Below are positions 47,091 through 60,300 of a DNA stretch of 64,000 nt, piece by piece. The position numbers and the translations under genes are program-made. Below the pieces are notes generated by a model that worked only from the letters and a program-made list of their open reading frames with translations, was not told where the DNA came from and made no database searches. Within the stretch, counting starts at the first letter, position 1. Each line of letters opens with the position of its first letter. The DNA is from Arenicola marina (lineage: Eukaryota > Annelida > Polychaeta > Arenicolidae). Location of the stretch: NCBI GenBank assembly GCA_964019135.1, contig OZ025265.1:24837143-24901142 (forward strand), written 5' to 3'.

Positions 47091-48152
47091 TCTGTCTGTG
47101 GTCCGGTACACAAAATCGGTGCATGGTAATCTCATCAAAGCAAATGCCACTTGGTATCTATGTAATGCGCCAAGGGCCGTATTCATAAACGCCACTTACG
47201 CTACGCCACTAGACTCGGTGTCACCGTGGAAAATATTGATTCATTGGCACAAACAGTTCCGGAAGTTATCAATGTCTTCACATCTATGAAGATAACAGTA
47301 TCCAATACATAGGCCTATGCATAAATCTACATTAAATAATATTTAAATGTAAAATTAGGGGAATATATGATAATCTATATGGTAATACCGGGAACCTTGT
47401 GAGATATTAATTTAGTAACTTTCTGCCACAATGTTAAAAAGTCATTAAATATTTCAGACTTGTACAGCATGTCACTGGATTATGCTGTAACATAATAAGC
47501 TAAAAAAAATGAGTGGTCACCGAGACCAATTTATCTTAGAACTCCCCAACTTGTTGGGTTATCTTGGTACGCAAAGTTACTCTTCAAGTACATTGTTCCA
47601 GGAATCTGGCCTACTGGACAACTAATTCCATTCCATCCGTATTGCGTCTACGATGTATGTCACTATCAGATAATCAATGACTGCTATGGCCATGGCATTT
47701 GTAGCTACCTGCCCACGGCACTAGCTCCACACGCAAGCTCGCAAAACGATTTAGGTTCCAGCCACAATATCTCGCCTTATGTACTCATTTCATTCATTTG
47801 CCAGATGTTCATATGCTGACATGCATAAAGTTCATTGCAAGCCTTTGATTAATGCAGATGTTTCTCTGACACGGGGGAAACAACGCCGAGAGGTATTGCA
47901 ACGTACGCTAGTTCTAGTCTGGTTCCCAGGCACTAACTTCGCTCATCAGTATATGAGTACGGGCGGCGGTACCAGCTTACGCTAGTTCTAATGTTTCGCC
48001 AGGGAGCGCTTTTGTATTAAGTGCGAATTGTCTTCAGGAAAGTGCTAAAAGTGAAGAGGATTTCTTAATCATGAGCACCACCACAGAGAGCTGGTGAGGC
48101 TAAGACAAAAATGCAATTTTCGTGCGTAACTTACGAGGGGATTATGACTTAC

Positions 48153-48329
48153 ACCCAGCGCGTGCGAGGATCACTAGACATACCCCTGTCGACAGCGCGC
48201 TCAGCAGGCCGATGACATAATCTGCCGAATCGTGTTTACATGAAGCCATCGTAGCAGGCCATACCCGGTTCGTGTGCACCAGTCGACTACCTCTTCGATC
48301 GTACAGGTTCGATTTGTTTCTTTATCAAT
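48153..48329 (-). pseudogene. Relic acyl-CoA synthetase exon 2 (copy B, right arm)
   Basis: Mirror of 36614-36790: 177 nt, same 31-nt deficit, and acceptor AG lost. Sharing the same damage shows the arms were duplicated after copy B decayed, or that they are versions of one sequence. Confidence 0.85.
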
Positions 48330-48559
48330 CAGAATTGAAGCATAAATAATAAAAAGATTTAATCTGCCGAATTTCCCAGGGCATTTAGCTAGATTAGGAC
48401 AGATTGGGACGGAATAAAATCATATGGTTTTATTGCAACATGACAAGGTTAAATTAACCAACAAATACTCCGTCCTTACTGAGACCAACAAAAAGGCAGG
48501 AATTCCGGAAAACAAAGTACATGTATCTCTAATTCGCGTCAAACAAGGACATTGTTTTT

Positions 48560-48775
48560 GTTAGATAATGTCATTGTTCCGGCCAGACAGTAACCTGTTT
48601 TCTTTTTATCATGCCATTATATGGCTCCTGTCAGCCAATCACAATGCTATTGTCAGATAATCACGTGGTTCTTGTCAGGCACAAATATTTCTATTCTCAA
48701 ACAGTCACATTGCACTTTTCAGACAATGGCATGGTTCTTATCGGACAATCATGCTAAATTTCGCGGACAATGTGA
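48560..48775. repeat. Degenerate ~22-bp repeat, GATTGTCTGACAA family (right arm)
   Basis: Mirror of 36165-36400, seen here as ATGGTTCTTATCGGACAATC-type units. Confidence 0.7.
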
Positions 48776-48959
48776 TATTTATGCGTGTGTTTCATATGAA
48801 ACATGTGCGTTTCACTACTTACATCGCAAACCGACCAGCAAAAGGGCAAACTTATGATTGTGCAAAAGAAAAATACACACACGGAAATGAAAAATACATC
48901 GTACACACAGTACCTTTTGGATCCTTCTAACAAACATCTTCGTGCAGTTGTTTCTATAT

Positions 48960-49520
48960 TTAAAAGCTCTTTATAAGATGTCTAATAATAAAGCAGGGGA
49001 AGTGACGGCTTTATTTCAGAATTCTATAAATTCTTCTGGCCAAATCTACAAGACTATTCTGAAAGCTTAAAACTATGCAATTATAAATAATAATACGCTA
49101 AGCAATGAACAAAGAATAGAAGTTTTCACTTTATTCCCCAAAGCCGATAAATACCTTTGCTACATTTCATCATGGCGCCATTTGAGCCTCCTAAATACTG
49201 ATAACAAAATCTTAACGACCTTGTTCTAGCCAAAAGATTGCACCTGCTTTTTAACAAACCAGTCAGCAATGATCGAGGTGGCTATGAAAAAGGGCAATAT
49301 ATTGCACAAGACATAAAGCCAGCTGCAGACATAATACGATACACAAACATGTATTTGTCTTAATGGTTATCTTAGATTTCGAGAGGACATTTTATAGAGT
49401 TAGCTGGTGTTTTTCTGCATAAGGTGGTAAAGCAAATGAAGTTTGGGCCAAATTACAGACGCTGCATAGATATTATATATAACTTTATATAGTGTTGGTG
49501 TATTAATAATTATAGTAGAG
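48960..49520 (+). mobile_element. L1/Tx1-like LINE reverse-transcriptase fragment (right arm)
   Basis: Translated pieces in different frames resemble the L1-clade polymerase in order: a PKADKYLCYIS region, WRPISLLNTD-like residues with KILT, a GQYIAQDIKPAADIIRYTN segment, then FLHKVVKQMKFGPNYRRCID. Several frame changes and stops separate them, so the copy is long dead. The dispersed repeat at 49530-49770 follows immediately. Confidence 0.65.
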
Positions 49521-49529
49521 CAAGAAGCT

Positions 49530-49770
49530 ATATCGGCGGCGATGGGGATAAATTAGTTGCAAAGTCTTGTGACCTTCTCGCAGCAAGATGGCGACAGGAG
49601 GCACTCAGCGTCTGTGTGGTCACATGGCCTCGAACGAGTCACGTGACGGAGGCTGCTGGTTTACAAAGTCATAGCGTCGCCATCCTAACGCAGAGGGCAG
49701 TGAATCTTGTACGCAGAACGCAGAACGTTATGATGGATCTCGTGGCATCATAAAACTGATTTACTACTTA
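49530..49770 (+). repeat. Dispersed repeat, LINE-associated (right arm)
   Basis: Mirror of 35150-35400, and also similar to 41765-41990 in the spacer (GGCGGCGATGGGGAT, CACGTGACGGAGGCTG, AACGTTATGATGGATCTCG). Confidence 0.55.
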
Positions 49771-50339
49771 AAACGCGCATATGTTCCCTTGGCAACACCA
49801 ATCACAAACCAGACAACTATACGCAATCCACTGATGTACGCGTCAGTAGAGAAGTCTGTAAGATGAGGATTCCAAAGAACCTAAATGAAGGGTTTAATAG
49901 ATTTAGTAACATTATGCAAACAGCAACAGCAACAGCTGCTTTACATGTTTCTCTTGAATTTATTCACCGTGTAGATAAAGAAATTGTTTCAAAATCAAAT
50001 GATCACGTTTTATAGGGTTTTTAGTTTTTTCTCTGTCGCACCAAATATACAGGATACCAGACCAGAAGGTCTTCGCAATGATAGGATGACACTGGTTACG
50101 CCCTGGAAGGAAAGCGGTATGTGGTCGGCCATGTAATAAATCACCAAGTGTGATGTTTTATTACGCACATTTTACAGACAAAAATATACTGTTCACATAA
50201 ATACAATGTTAATTATATAATAGTATATACCATGCGACACCTTAACGAGGGATCGATATGCTAAGACGACTTCAGGGATCACCTAGCCAACAAGACAAGT
50301 ATAGAATACAAGTATAGAATACCTAGCATAGGCGGAGGA

Positions 50340-51075
50340 ACCGGGGGGGGGGGCATCCGGGGCATCCGGGACCCCCCCCCCTCCAATATTTTGCTGACCA
50401 AAATAACACGTAATAATTTTCTTGGTCAAACCGCAGGGGCAGACCTCGGGGGGTGGGGTTACGGGGCAACCCCCCCCCCCATTGGGAACCTGAACAAACA
50501 CTGTTAAAGTCAGCTTCTCCGAGCACACCCCCCCCCCCCCACACCCCTGTCGTAAGTTTTTCAGAGAGCACCCCCTCCCCGCCCCCGCCCCGCGGTTCGC
50601 AAGTTTTCAGAGAGGAATCCCCCCTTGGCAAATTCCTAGATCCGCCCCTGAAACCTCACGATAAAGTTAAAGCATCTTTGTATGCGCGCGTCATATCAGG
50701 TCCTATACATAACCAAGAATCAATGCAGTATATTGCCTTTACTGTGCAACTCGCGTGTAACGTGGGTTTTGCGCGAAAAACACGCAACATAAAGCGAATA
50801 GAGAAACGTTAAATCCCATGCTGCTGAACTTTTGTAAAATTGTAAAACAGCCGATGACTAAACAGCTAGTAACCTCGAATCTCGACTCGGCAATTTGATT
50901 TTGTTTATTGTCTCATATCCGCTCATTTATTTTAGACTGTGTCACCACGGTCACCTAGGTCTAAGGCTTTTACGTGCATTCTTAAGGTATGTGCCCCCCC
51001 CCCCCCACCCTCCTCCTTTAAGAATTCATGCTCATGCCCTTGGTACGTATTGGTTGTGCCCCCCCCCCCCACAAT
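50340..51075. repeat. Poly-C/poly-G rich segment downstream of the right acyl-CoA synthetase
   Basis: Runs of 8-14 C or G near 50343, 50382, 50468, 50527, 50995 and 51060, matching the left arm with length differences of a few bases. Pro-rich open frames here are artefacts. Confidence 0.7.
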
Positions 51076-51325
51076 CGCAACAATTTTCCTACGCCTACGC
51101 CTAAGGGACATAGAAACGATAGCAGCGAACCTCATTACTTGAAGGTCAAAAGTCCATAGATATGGAATGCTCTTAAACAAAATATTGCATTAAATCGTCT
51201 AGAACGTCCTCCAAGCGGATGACATAAGTATACTGCACCACGTGTGCTATAGTCGTCACTGTAAACTGTGTTCGCATTGCTCCTACGTGGATTCCAGTTG
51301 TCCCTCTCAACATGAGTTTTGTACA

Positions 51326-54300
51326 TCAAGTGGTTGCCTCTCGCTTTGCTCGGTCACGGAGATTCCTTCGAAGAATTTTACCGCTGGCCAGCTTGGGGAT
51401 GGCTTCAATGAAGACCACCCCTCCTCTCAGCTTCTTGTAGTGCGACACTTTATCTAAGTACAAAGAAAAACGATTCGATAATCACATACACATACATCAT
51501 ACACATACATTTGTTGATTTGCCATTTGTTTGAAACGTTCCTTTCGATATTATTAGCATACACGAGTTATAGTCTATGAGTACACAACTAGAATTGTTAC
51601 TGGTCAAGTCACTCCAGAAGTTCTGTAACGATTTTTTGCGTTATTTGCAAGCAGTTTAGGGAAACTAATGAAATAAATTGATAGATCAACCACACAAGAT
51701 AAGTAGTAGAAACCACCTCACCAAGATTAAGGGTGTTATTATGGCAAGTTTGGCTGGGTAGTGGAATGCGAGGTCAGAAGGGGGAGCGACCGGTCTCTGT
51801 GATGCTAATAGACCGATCCAGGCTGTCAATCATACACTGACGTCACGGCTGCTTTTATACAATCATGTGCCATAAAAAAGCTCTTCCACGTGCGTCCAGG
51901 TCGGACAAACAAGTCGGGCCAACAAAGCAGCATGTCACTTTGTTGTCAGTTTCAGTGATGAGTACTTCTCACTTGTACCTACCATCAGCTATGATTGTTA
52001 ATTGCATACTCACGACTAAAGAAAAAGGACTCAAGCGTGGGCGGGGCTTAGTGTCGGAGCATAGGTCGGTCATTTAGCTCACTGGGAGAGCATCGGACCT
52101 TTGATCGTACAATGTTAGTTGTTGAATGCTCGGCCAATTATCATTTTCGATTTACGGATGGCGAAAGCTATATTGTCTGGAAAGCATTCTGACTATCGTC
52201 ACTTTGTATGGAACAATCCTCAATTCTGTGATTCGCCGACAATAGTTCACTCGGCCCGCCGGGTCGTATGCCTAAATAACCTTGTAATAGTATATTTACA
52301 TACTCAAGCAGGGGGCATTGGGTCATATGATGCCCGAGAGAACTCAGAATGGGTCAACAAGCAGATGTTCAGGAAATAATAAATGAATTATTTCACTGAT
52401 AGTTGTCACAGCAACGGAATAAGTAAATATAAAAAATATATAAAACTACACAAAAAAAGCAGTATCCATGTCTCTTCCTAACGATTTTGTGGGCGTTCGT
52501 TGGCCGGTTTTCGCTACACGTACCTGCGACATGTTGTCCGATGTCCTTCTCCGTGACCTTGCTCCCTGGCTGTCTGACCACGTAGGCCCGGGGCAGCTCG
52601 CCCGCCATCTTGTCTGGGACGCCAATCACACCCACGTCAGCTACATCCGGGTGTTCGAGGATAACGGCTTCCAGCTCTGCTGGCGCCACCTAGCAAAGAT
52701 GTCATTTTGTGCACATTTGAATAATTTTGGCTCGCGATCAACTGCAGTTTTTATGTATTGATATAAGTCGAGCATTTGCCGGTGACGGTCGCATACCCAC
52801 CTGATGTCACTGTCTACATCATACCCACCTGGTGTCCCTGTATACATCATACCAACCTGGTGTCCCTGTCTACATCATACCCACCTGATGTCCCTGTCTA
52901 CATCATACCCATCTGACGTCCCTGCGTACATCATACCCACCTGATGTCCCTGTCTACATCATACCCATCTGACGTCCCTGCGTACATCATACCCACCTGA
53001 TGTCCCTGTCTACATCATACTCACTTAATGTGCCTGTCTACATCATAGCCACCTGATGTCCCTGTCTACATCATACCCACCTGATGTCCCTGTCTACATC
53101 ATACCCACCTGATGTCCCTGTCTACATCATACCCACCTGATTTCCTTGTCTACATCATACCCATCTGATGTCCGTGTCTACATCATACCAACCTGGTGTC
53201 CCTGTCTACTTCGTACTCACTTAATGTGCCTGTCTACATCATAGCCACCTGATGTCTCTGTCTACATCATACCCACCTGATTTCCGTGTCTACATCATAC
53301 CCACCTGATATTCCTGTCTACTTCTTACTCACTTAATGCGCCTGTCTACATCATAGCCACCTGATGTCCCTGTCTACATCATAGCCACCTGATGTCCCTG
53401 TCTACATTATACCCATCTGATGTCCCTGTCTACACCATACCCACCTGATGTCCCTGTCTACATCATACCCACCTGATGTTCCTGTCTACATCATACCCAC
53501 CTGATGTCCCTGTCTACATCATACCCACCTGATGTCCTTGTCTACATCATACCCACCTAGTGTCCCTGTCTACATCATACCCACCTGATGTCCTTGTCTA
53601 CATCATACCCACCTGATGTCCCTGTCTACATCATAGCAAACCTGATGTCCCTGTATACATCATACCCACCTGGTGTCCCTGTCTACATCATACCTACCTG
53701 ATGTCCCTGTCTACATCATACCCACCTGATGTTCCTGTCTACACCATATCCACCTAATGTCCCTGTCTACATCATACCCACCTGGTGTCCCTGTCTACAC
53801 CATATCCACCTAATGTCCCTGTATACATCATACCCACCTGATGTCCCTGTCTACATCATACCCACCTGATGTCCCTGTCTACATCATACCTACCTGATGT
53901 CCCTGTCTACATCATACCCACCTGATATTCCTGTCTATATCATACCCACCTGATGTCCCTGTCTACATCATACCCACCTGATGTCCTTGGCTACAGCATA
54001 CCCACCTGATATCCCTTGTACTTGATGAGTTCCTTGATCCTGTCAAGCACGTAGAAATGACCATCATTGTCGTAACACCCAAGATCGCCTGAAAGAACCA
54101 AAACTTTAACAACTTTTTTTCCCAACGGAACAATAATGTTATGTCACAGATGTTAAATCAAAGTCATTATAGTAACACGTTGGAGCGTCAAGAGCTGGTC
54201 TAAAAAGGCCCACGGCGCTGGCATTAGAACATCAAGAAACAGATGAACACTCCATGTCAATTGTGTAATTAGTTTTGCCTTAACTGGAGTAATTTTTGTA

Positions 54301-57300
54301 TGTCTTCCTGGTTAGAAAATCAGAGCCTATATGCGTCAATCCCGTCCTACCAGTGTGAATCCAGCCGTCTCTGTCCACCATGGCGGCCGTTGCGTCCGGT
54401 TTGTTGAGGTATCCCATCATGGTTTGCGGCCCGCGCAGACAGATCTCGCCCTGTTCTTCCGGTCCCATCATCTCACCGGTGGCCGGGTCGATGACCTGCA
54501 AGTCACAGACTCATGCCTCAGTCATAGGAAGCTCTTAACGCTACTTCTGTTACCGCGAATGCATCAATTCATTACAACTGTTTATATTCATCATACTGCT
54601 ACGAGCGTCCGTATATCAATAAGTCGTCGTTTGATTCTACTCGCCTTTTTTGCAGTTCTAACAGCAAAGGATCTCTGGGTCCCGATGTAGGACCTGGTAA
54701 GCGAATTATGGCGATAGTCAGATTTCCCGGTCAACGTTTAAGACAAACAATTCATCTAATCGTTCGCCTTTATTTGCATATTTTATAACAGAGAAATAGC
54801 GGATCTTCAATGTCGAAATAAGTAGCGCTGACCTTGGCTTCACTTCCCGGCAGGACAGTTCCCACGCTGGCAGGCTTCCGGTGTCCGTCTTCGGTCCTCT
54901 TCAAAGTGACAACACAAGTGGCCTCCGACATACCGTAGACTACAAAAGCCGGATATTGAAAAAAGGTGGTGGTGGTAGTGAAGAGAGGGGTCTGAGCGAG
55001 GGGGCGGGGGGGTCGGGGTTCAGTTTCTTATCGATGCCGCAATAAAGCGGATCCGTAACTTCCCGATTCCCCACTCTCCCCAACCTATCCGCTCCCGCTA
55101 TATGACGCATTGGAACATTTCTTTTCGTCGTACGAATGAAATTGCGAAAATCCAGATAGAGATTGTATACACCATATGTTTATGGGGCAATTCTGAAGAC
55201 TACTTTTCCATGAATCCGGATGTCCATGTACACAGTATAAAGTGTAATATCTATACATCATTAAACATCTGTTTGACACCAGAAAGTATAGAAACCACTG
55301 CATTTGGGGTTCATTCGGTGCAAACGCACGTGTTTAAATCATACCTGTGCAATCACGAATGCCACAACAGAAGCATGCATTCCTACTAAGTATCTCCTGC
55401 CGTCTGTTCAAAAAAGTAACTAAAACGATTGTGACAGCTTCCAAAGACGTCGCCTTGTATTTTTGCAGGAAAACGAAATTCAATTTAATGATCCTGACCT
55501 TGAATGAACGCCGGGTTTCCGAGTCTTGCCCGACACTCTTCTTCCACTTCCTGTTTGGTCGGCGCAGCCCCCGTGAGCACTTTGCGCACACTGCTGACGT
55601 CATACTTATCAACCAATGAGGACTTGGCCAGCAGGACAACGACCGGTGGCGGCACAACGGCCTCTTCCGGCTATTTGGGGCGCATGTAAAAGCGGGGGAG
55701 GAGGGGAGGGGGAAGGGTTGGGGGGGGGGCCCAAAATATAAGACTGACTTAATGTGAATAGAACTTTAATTTACTACATACATGACGATGCAGTGCTGTT
55801 TCGATTCACATCATTCGGTTAGTTTTGTTCACCACATATGACAATATTTTACTTTCTATTATGTAATGATGCGTGAAATGACTTATATAGTGGCTATCGG
55901 GTAACAGGCGATCGGCACACCAGCTGGTGTCATCGCCGTGATCGGTGATCAGTACATTTCGTGCATCTGGGGTACCCCTTGTCACCCAGCCTCTGCCATT
56001 ATCCCGGGCTGTGTTCACGTGCGTCAAACAGGCACACACACCATGATTTTATTAACACAAAAGCGACATTTGCCTCGTTACTTTGCTCATAAATGTATAA
56101 CCGCATCGACCCTCGGATAAAACAATCCCGAATTTGTTACGGACATAATACCTACCTTGTACATTTCCGTCGCCTTCAAGAATTGTTCAAAATCAAATCT
56201 TGGGTGTATGACCTGAGTCGTTCCCGCTATAATTTTCGGCAAGTAATCTGCCCCCAAGCCGCCGGCGTGGTACATGGGGAACACATTGATGGCGACGGTT
56301 CCTTGGTGTACTAAGCCCTCGATGGCGCAGAGAGTGGCCACCAAGTTACGGTGAGACAGGACGACTCCCTTGGGCAGACCGGTCGTCCCGCTGCTGAATA
56401 CAATCACCGCCGGGGTCGTCGCGGGGTCCACACCCTGTCCGCCATCCCATTGTGACGTCACCGAACTCGGGGATGACGACAGCGATGTCATTGTGACGTC
56501 ACATCCGTCGCTCTCCTCGCCGGATGTGATCAGCGTGAACTAAATAAATATGGTTAGATGTGAAACGAATGGAACTTTTGGCCTTAGTGAGCAGTGGAGT
56601 TAGTGACAGGTTTAACTTTAATGAGCGGATGGTGTCTACAGACAGCATCGCATAATTTATAGTTATATAACAGGCCTAATGTTCAGATGCAGAGGGCGAC
56701 TGATTAGGGTGATCAGAACCTTGGCTTCCGTGCTGTATGCCTTAGACTACATGAGAGACTACATATATTCATTGCGAATATAATATGGATAGGTGCTACC
56801 TAAAACATGCGAGCGCATATTTATTAATTCAGCTATTCTGTGGGGATACATTTAGATTAATATTCAAAATAAATCCCACTTAGGCTTGCCATAATGCATA
56901 TCTTTTGGCGGGATGACTTATACCATGCAGGTGCATATGATTCGGTTGCTTAGCAACTCCCATTGTGACGTCATTTCTATAACATTTTGACGTCACAACT
57001 ACGTAGTTGGCATCCGTCCGTCTGCGAGAGACGATGGATTTGCAGCTTTGTTTGGTTTAAGTTATACGATTCGCAACGCGGCATTTACGCTTATGACTAA
57101 GTAAGCCTATCTGTGATCGACAGAGCTTATCACAGTCATCACAACGGTAACTACTCATTATTATAGCCGCGGCAAAGTCTCAAATTCCGCTTTAAACGTT
57201 AAATTCTTGTTGTTAATAAATTGTTGAACATAAGATGTATTTTTTGGTGAAATCGGCAAGTTTCATTGATATATATACATATATGTCTTACAGTAATCGT

Positions 57301-60300
57301 TTTTCGACGGAAAACAACGCACGCATGCGTACATAACATGCGATCCCTTCGGCTTTCCCCAGTGAAGGTCGACTTCAGGTGGATTTCACCAGCTCGTAAC
57401 AGTATGGGCTTCATATAGGACTTCGTCATTTTTTTCACGTGTGTGTTAAGAATAAGAGCTAAAGAGCTCGCTACGCTCGCTTTCATGCTGAACATATAAA
57501 ACAATCTAGGTGGCGCTACGCTCTTCGACCGCTTCTGTCACGAATCACCTTGAATGATAGTCAAATATTGAATAGCGCATAATAAACTGTTCTGCGTTTG
57601 ACTGAGAGCGTGTTTTAATACGCATACGCTGGGTTCGCACATAGTTGTAGCAATGCTCGGCGTACAATAGTCCAATAGATGTGTGCAGCGCCACCCTGGC
57701 GGGTGAGAGTGTGAATGTATGGAGGGTGTATACGACAGCTGAGACATAAAAGGCGCCTAGCGGACACATAACACGGCGTCTGGCGGAGAAATAACACGGC
57801 GCCTAGCGGAGACATAACACGGCGATCAGCGGAGACATAACACGGCGATCAGCGGAGACATAACACGGCGCGTAGCAGAGATATAACACGGCGCCTAGCG
57901 GAGACATAACACGGCGCCTAGCGGAGACATAACAAGGCGCCTAGCGGAGACATAACACGGCGATCAGCGGAGACATAACAAGGCGCCTAGCGGAAACATA
58001 ACACGGCGCCTAGCGGAGACATAATATGGCGCCTAGCAAAGACATAACAAGGCGCCTAGCGAAAACATAACACGGCGCCTAGCGGAGACATAACACGGCG
58101 CCTAGCGGAGACATAACACGGCACCCAGCGGAGACATAACCAGGCGCCTAGCAGAGACATGACAAGGCGCCTGGCGGAAACATAACACGGCGCCTAGCGG
58201 AGACACAACAAGGCGCCTAGCGGAAACATAACACGGCGCCTAGCGGAGACATAACACGGCGCCTAGCAAAGACATAACAAAGCGTCTAGCGGAAACATAA
58301 CACGGCGCCTGGCGGAGACATAACACGGCGCCTAGCGAAAACATAACAAGGCGCTCAGCGACGTGTGTCGAGGGCGGAGTGTACAGTTTACGCCCTTCGC
58401 ACACGGCTTTAATTTTTTTACGGCTCGGGATTCGGCAATTATATGAAAAGAAACAAGGAAGAAACAAAGAACACTTTCCATCACGAGGCACTTCACTACG
58501 GTAGACGTACGGTAGATATCCTTCTATATTACCATATACAGCTGAGGGCACAGGCGCCGCAGATCGACTGACACAGGCCGGGAGGGGGGGGGGGTCTCGC
58601 ACCGCTATGTAGGCGGTGCGCGACCCCCCCCCCCCCCCCCGGCCTGTGTCAGTCGATCTGCGGCGCCTGTAGCTGTGGTGTCTCGGTATAAGCATCGCAA
58701 TAAGTGGCCGCCAAGTCGGCATTTGTTGAACAAAGACACTCTCTCTGCATCGACTTCAGCGTAAATGTCACACCCTCCCTCAATCGACTTTGGCGTAAAT
58801 GTCATACCCTCCCTTCATCGACTTTGGCGTTAAAGTGTCATTTAAGAATCACCGCCCCCCCCCCCCCAACACCTTCCCCCGTCTTGGATGTGTCGTGCCA
58901 AACGAGTTGCCTTCAACGAGTTTCAGGATGACGTGAGTCCTGTGACTTACAGTGTCATCGACACACCCAACGTTAACGTTAGTGTCTTTGTTGGCGTAAC
59001 ATTGAGCCTCACCTTCAGATTGTCTTCTACTGACGCTTGTTTCAGCACGGAATGATACTCCGGGTCGGCCAACACAAACTTAGGCTTGTTGTCTTTGAAC
59101 TCGCCAAAACAGTGCCTCATTTCATCTGAATAATGATACGATACAGTAGATATAAGTACACTTGTAGCGCAAAGACATGGAGGAGTGGAGTATATAGTCG
59201 TATTTAGAGAGGATAGGATAGTTGAGTGGATCATCCACTGGCAAGTAATCCACTCCATGTGGTCTAGTCCACAACACATGTACATGTTTATATATCCTAC
59301 ACTTGCGCTACACTTATTACATTGATATGTCTCGATCAAGACCGCGATATATATATATATATATTTATATATAACCTTTATTTATTTTACGAGGTTCACA
59401 ACAGCGAATTCACATATAAATGTTCACCTCGGATAGCACAAACAGAAGTGTAATTGATCAACAGCAACGCAAATACAGAAAAAAATCAGTCATTTGACCT
59501 AATTGAACGACCGGGCAATAATCAGTTTGACATCTTAAGAAAAACTAATACGAGAAACCTTTGGTACTGAATATGTAGCGAATAATAGATTGAAACATTA
59601 ATGTATTATCTTCAATGGTAAATCCTGATGAACCGTGGAAGAGCAGGTCGCACATGATGTCATATATAGTTGTACAGGCTCATAATGCCTATAAAACCCT
59701 GCCAGATCAAAGTAAATGCCACTTGATATATCTGTGACACGCCAGAACTTACACATAGTGTTTGCTGGGTTCACAAGACAGACAGCGCCCCCTGTCGACA
59801 GCGCGCCCAGCAGACCGATGACGTAATCCGCCGAGTTGTGTTTACATATAACCATCGTCTCGCCTTTGCGCATGCCCAGCTGACTGAGGCCATATCCGGT
59901 TCGTTTGGACAAGTCGATGACCTCTTCGAAAGTATAGGTTCGATTTGTCCCTTTATCAATCTGAAGTTTACACAACGCCCAAGAAATATAGCGTAGACAG
60001 GTCAACTTTTCAGTTTTCAAATACCTACTTGGGAATAAATAATGAATTTCATATATGTTGTTAATTCGCTTATTTAGTAACAACTTATAATTCGTATCTG
60101 CAGTTTAAATTACAGCAAAAGGAACAATATTGAGACAATATTGAGATGTAATATTTTGATGACGTACGGTGTATATAAAGGGATGTTGTACTTTGAATAG
60201 TAAGAGAAAACCCGACGTTCCTCGATATCCAAGATTGGAACATACTCACACCCAATCTATGGCTATGTCGCATCCATCTGCCTGGCCTGGTGCCACGGCC

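Noticed and set aside
52065-52130. tRNA gene (TTTAGCTCACTGGGAGAGCA resembles an A-box half)
   Set aside because: No B box or 3' half follows, and the same stretch aligns with intron 9 sequence of copy C, so it is intron sequence.
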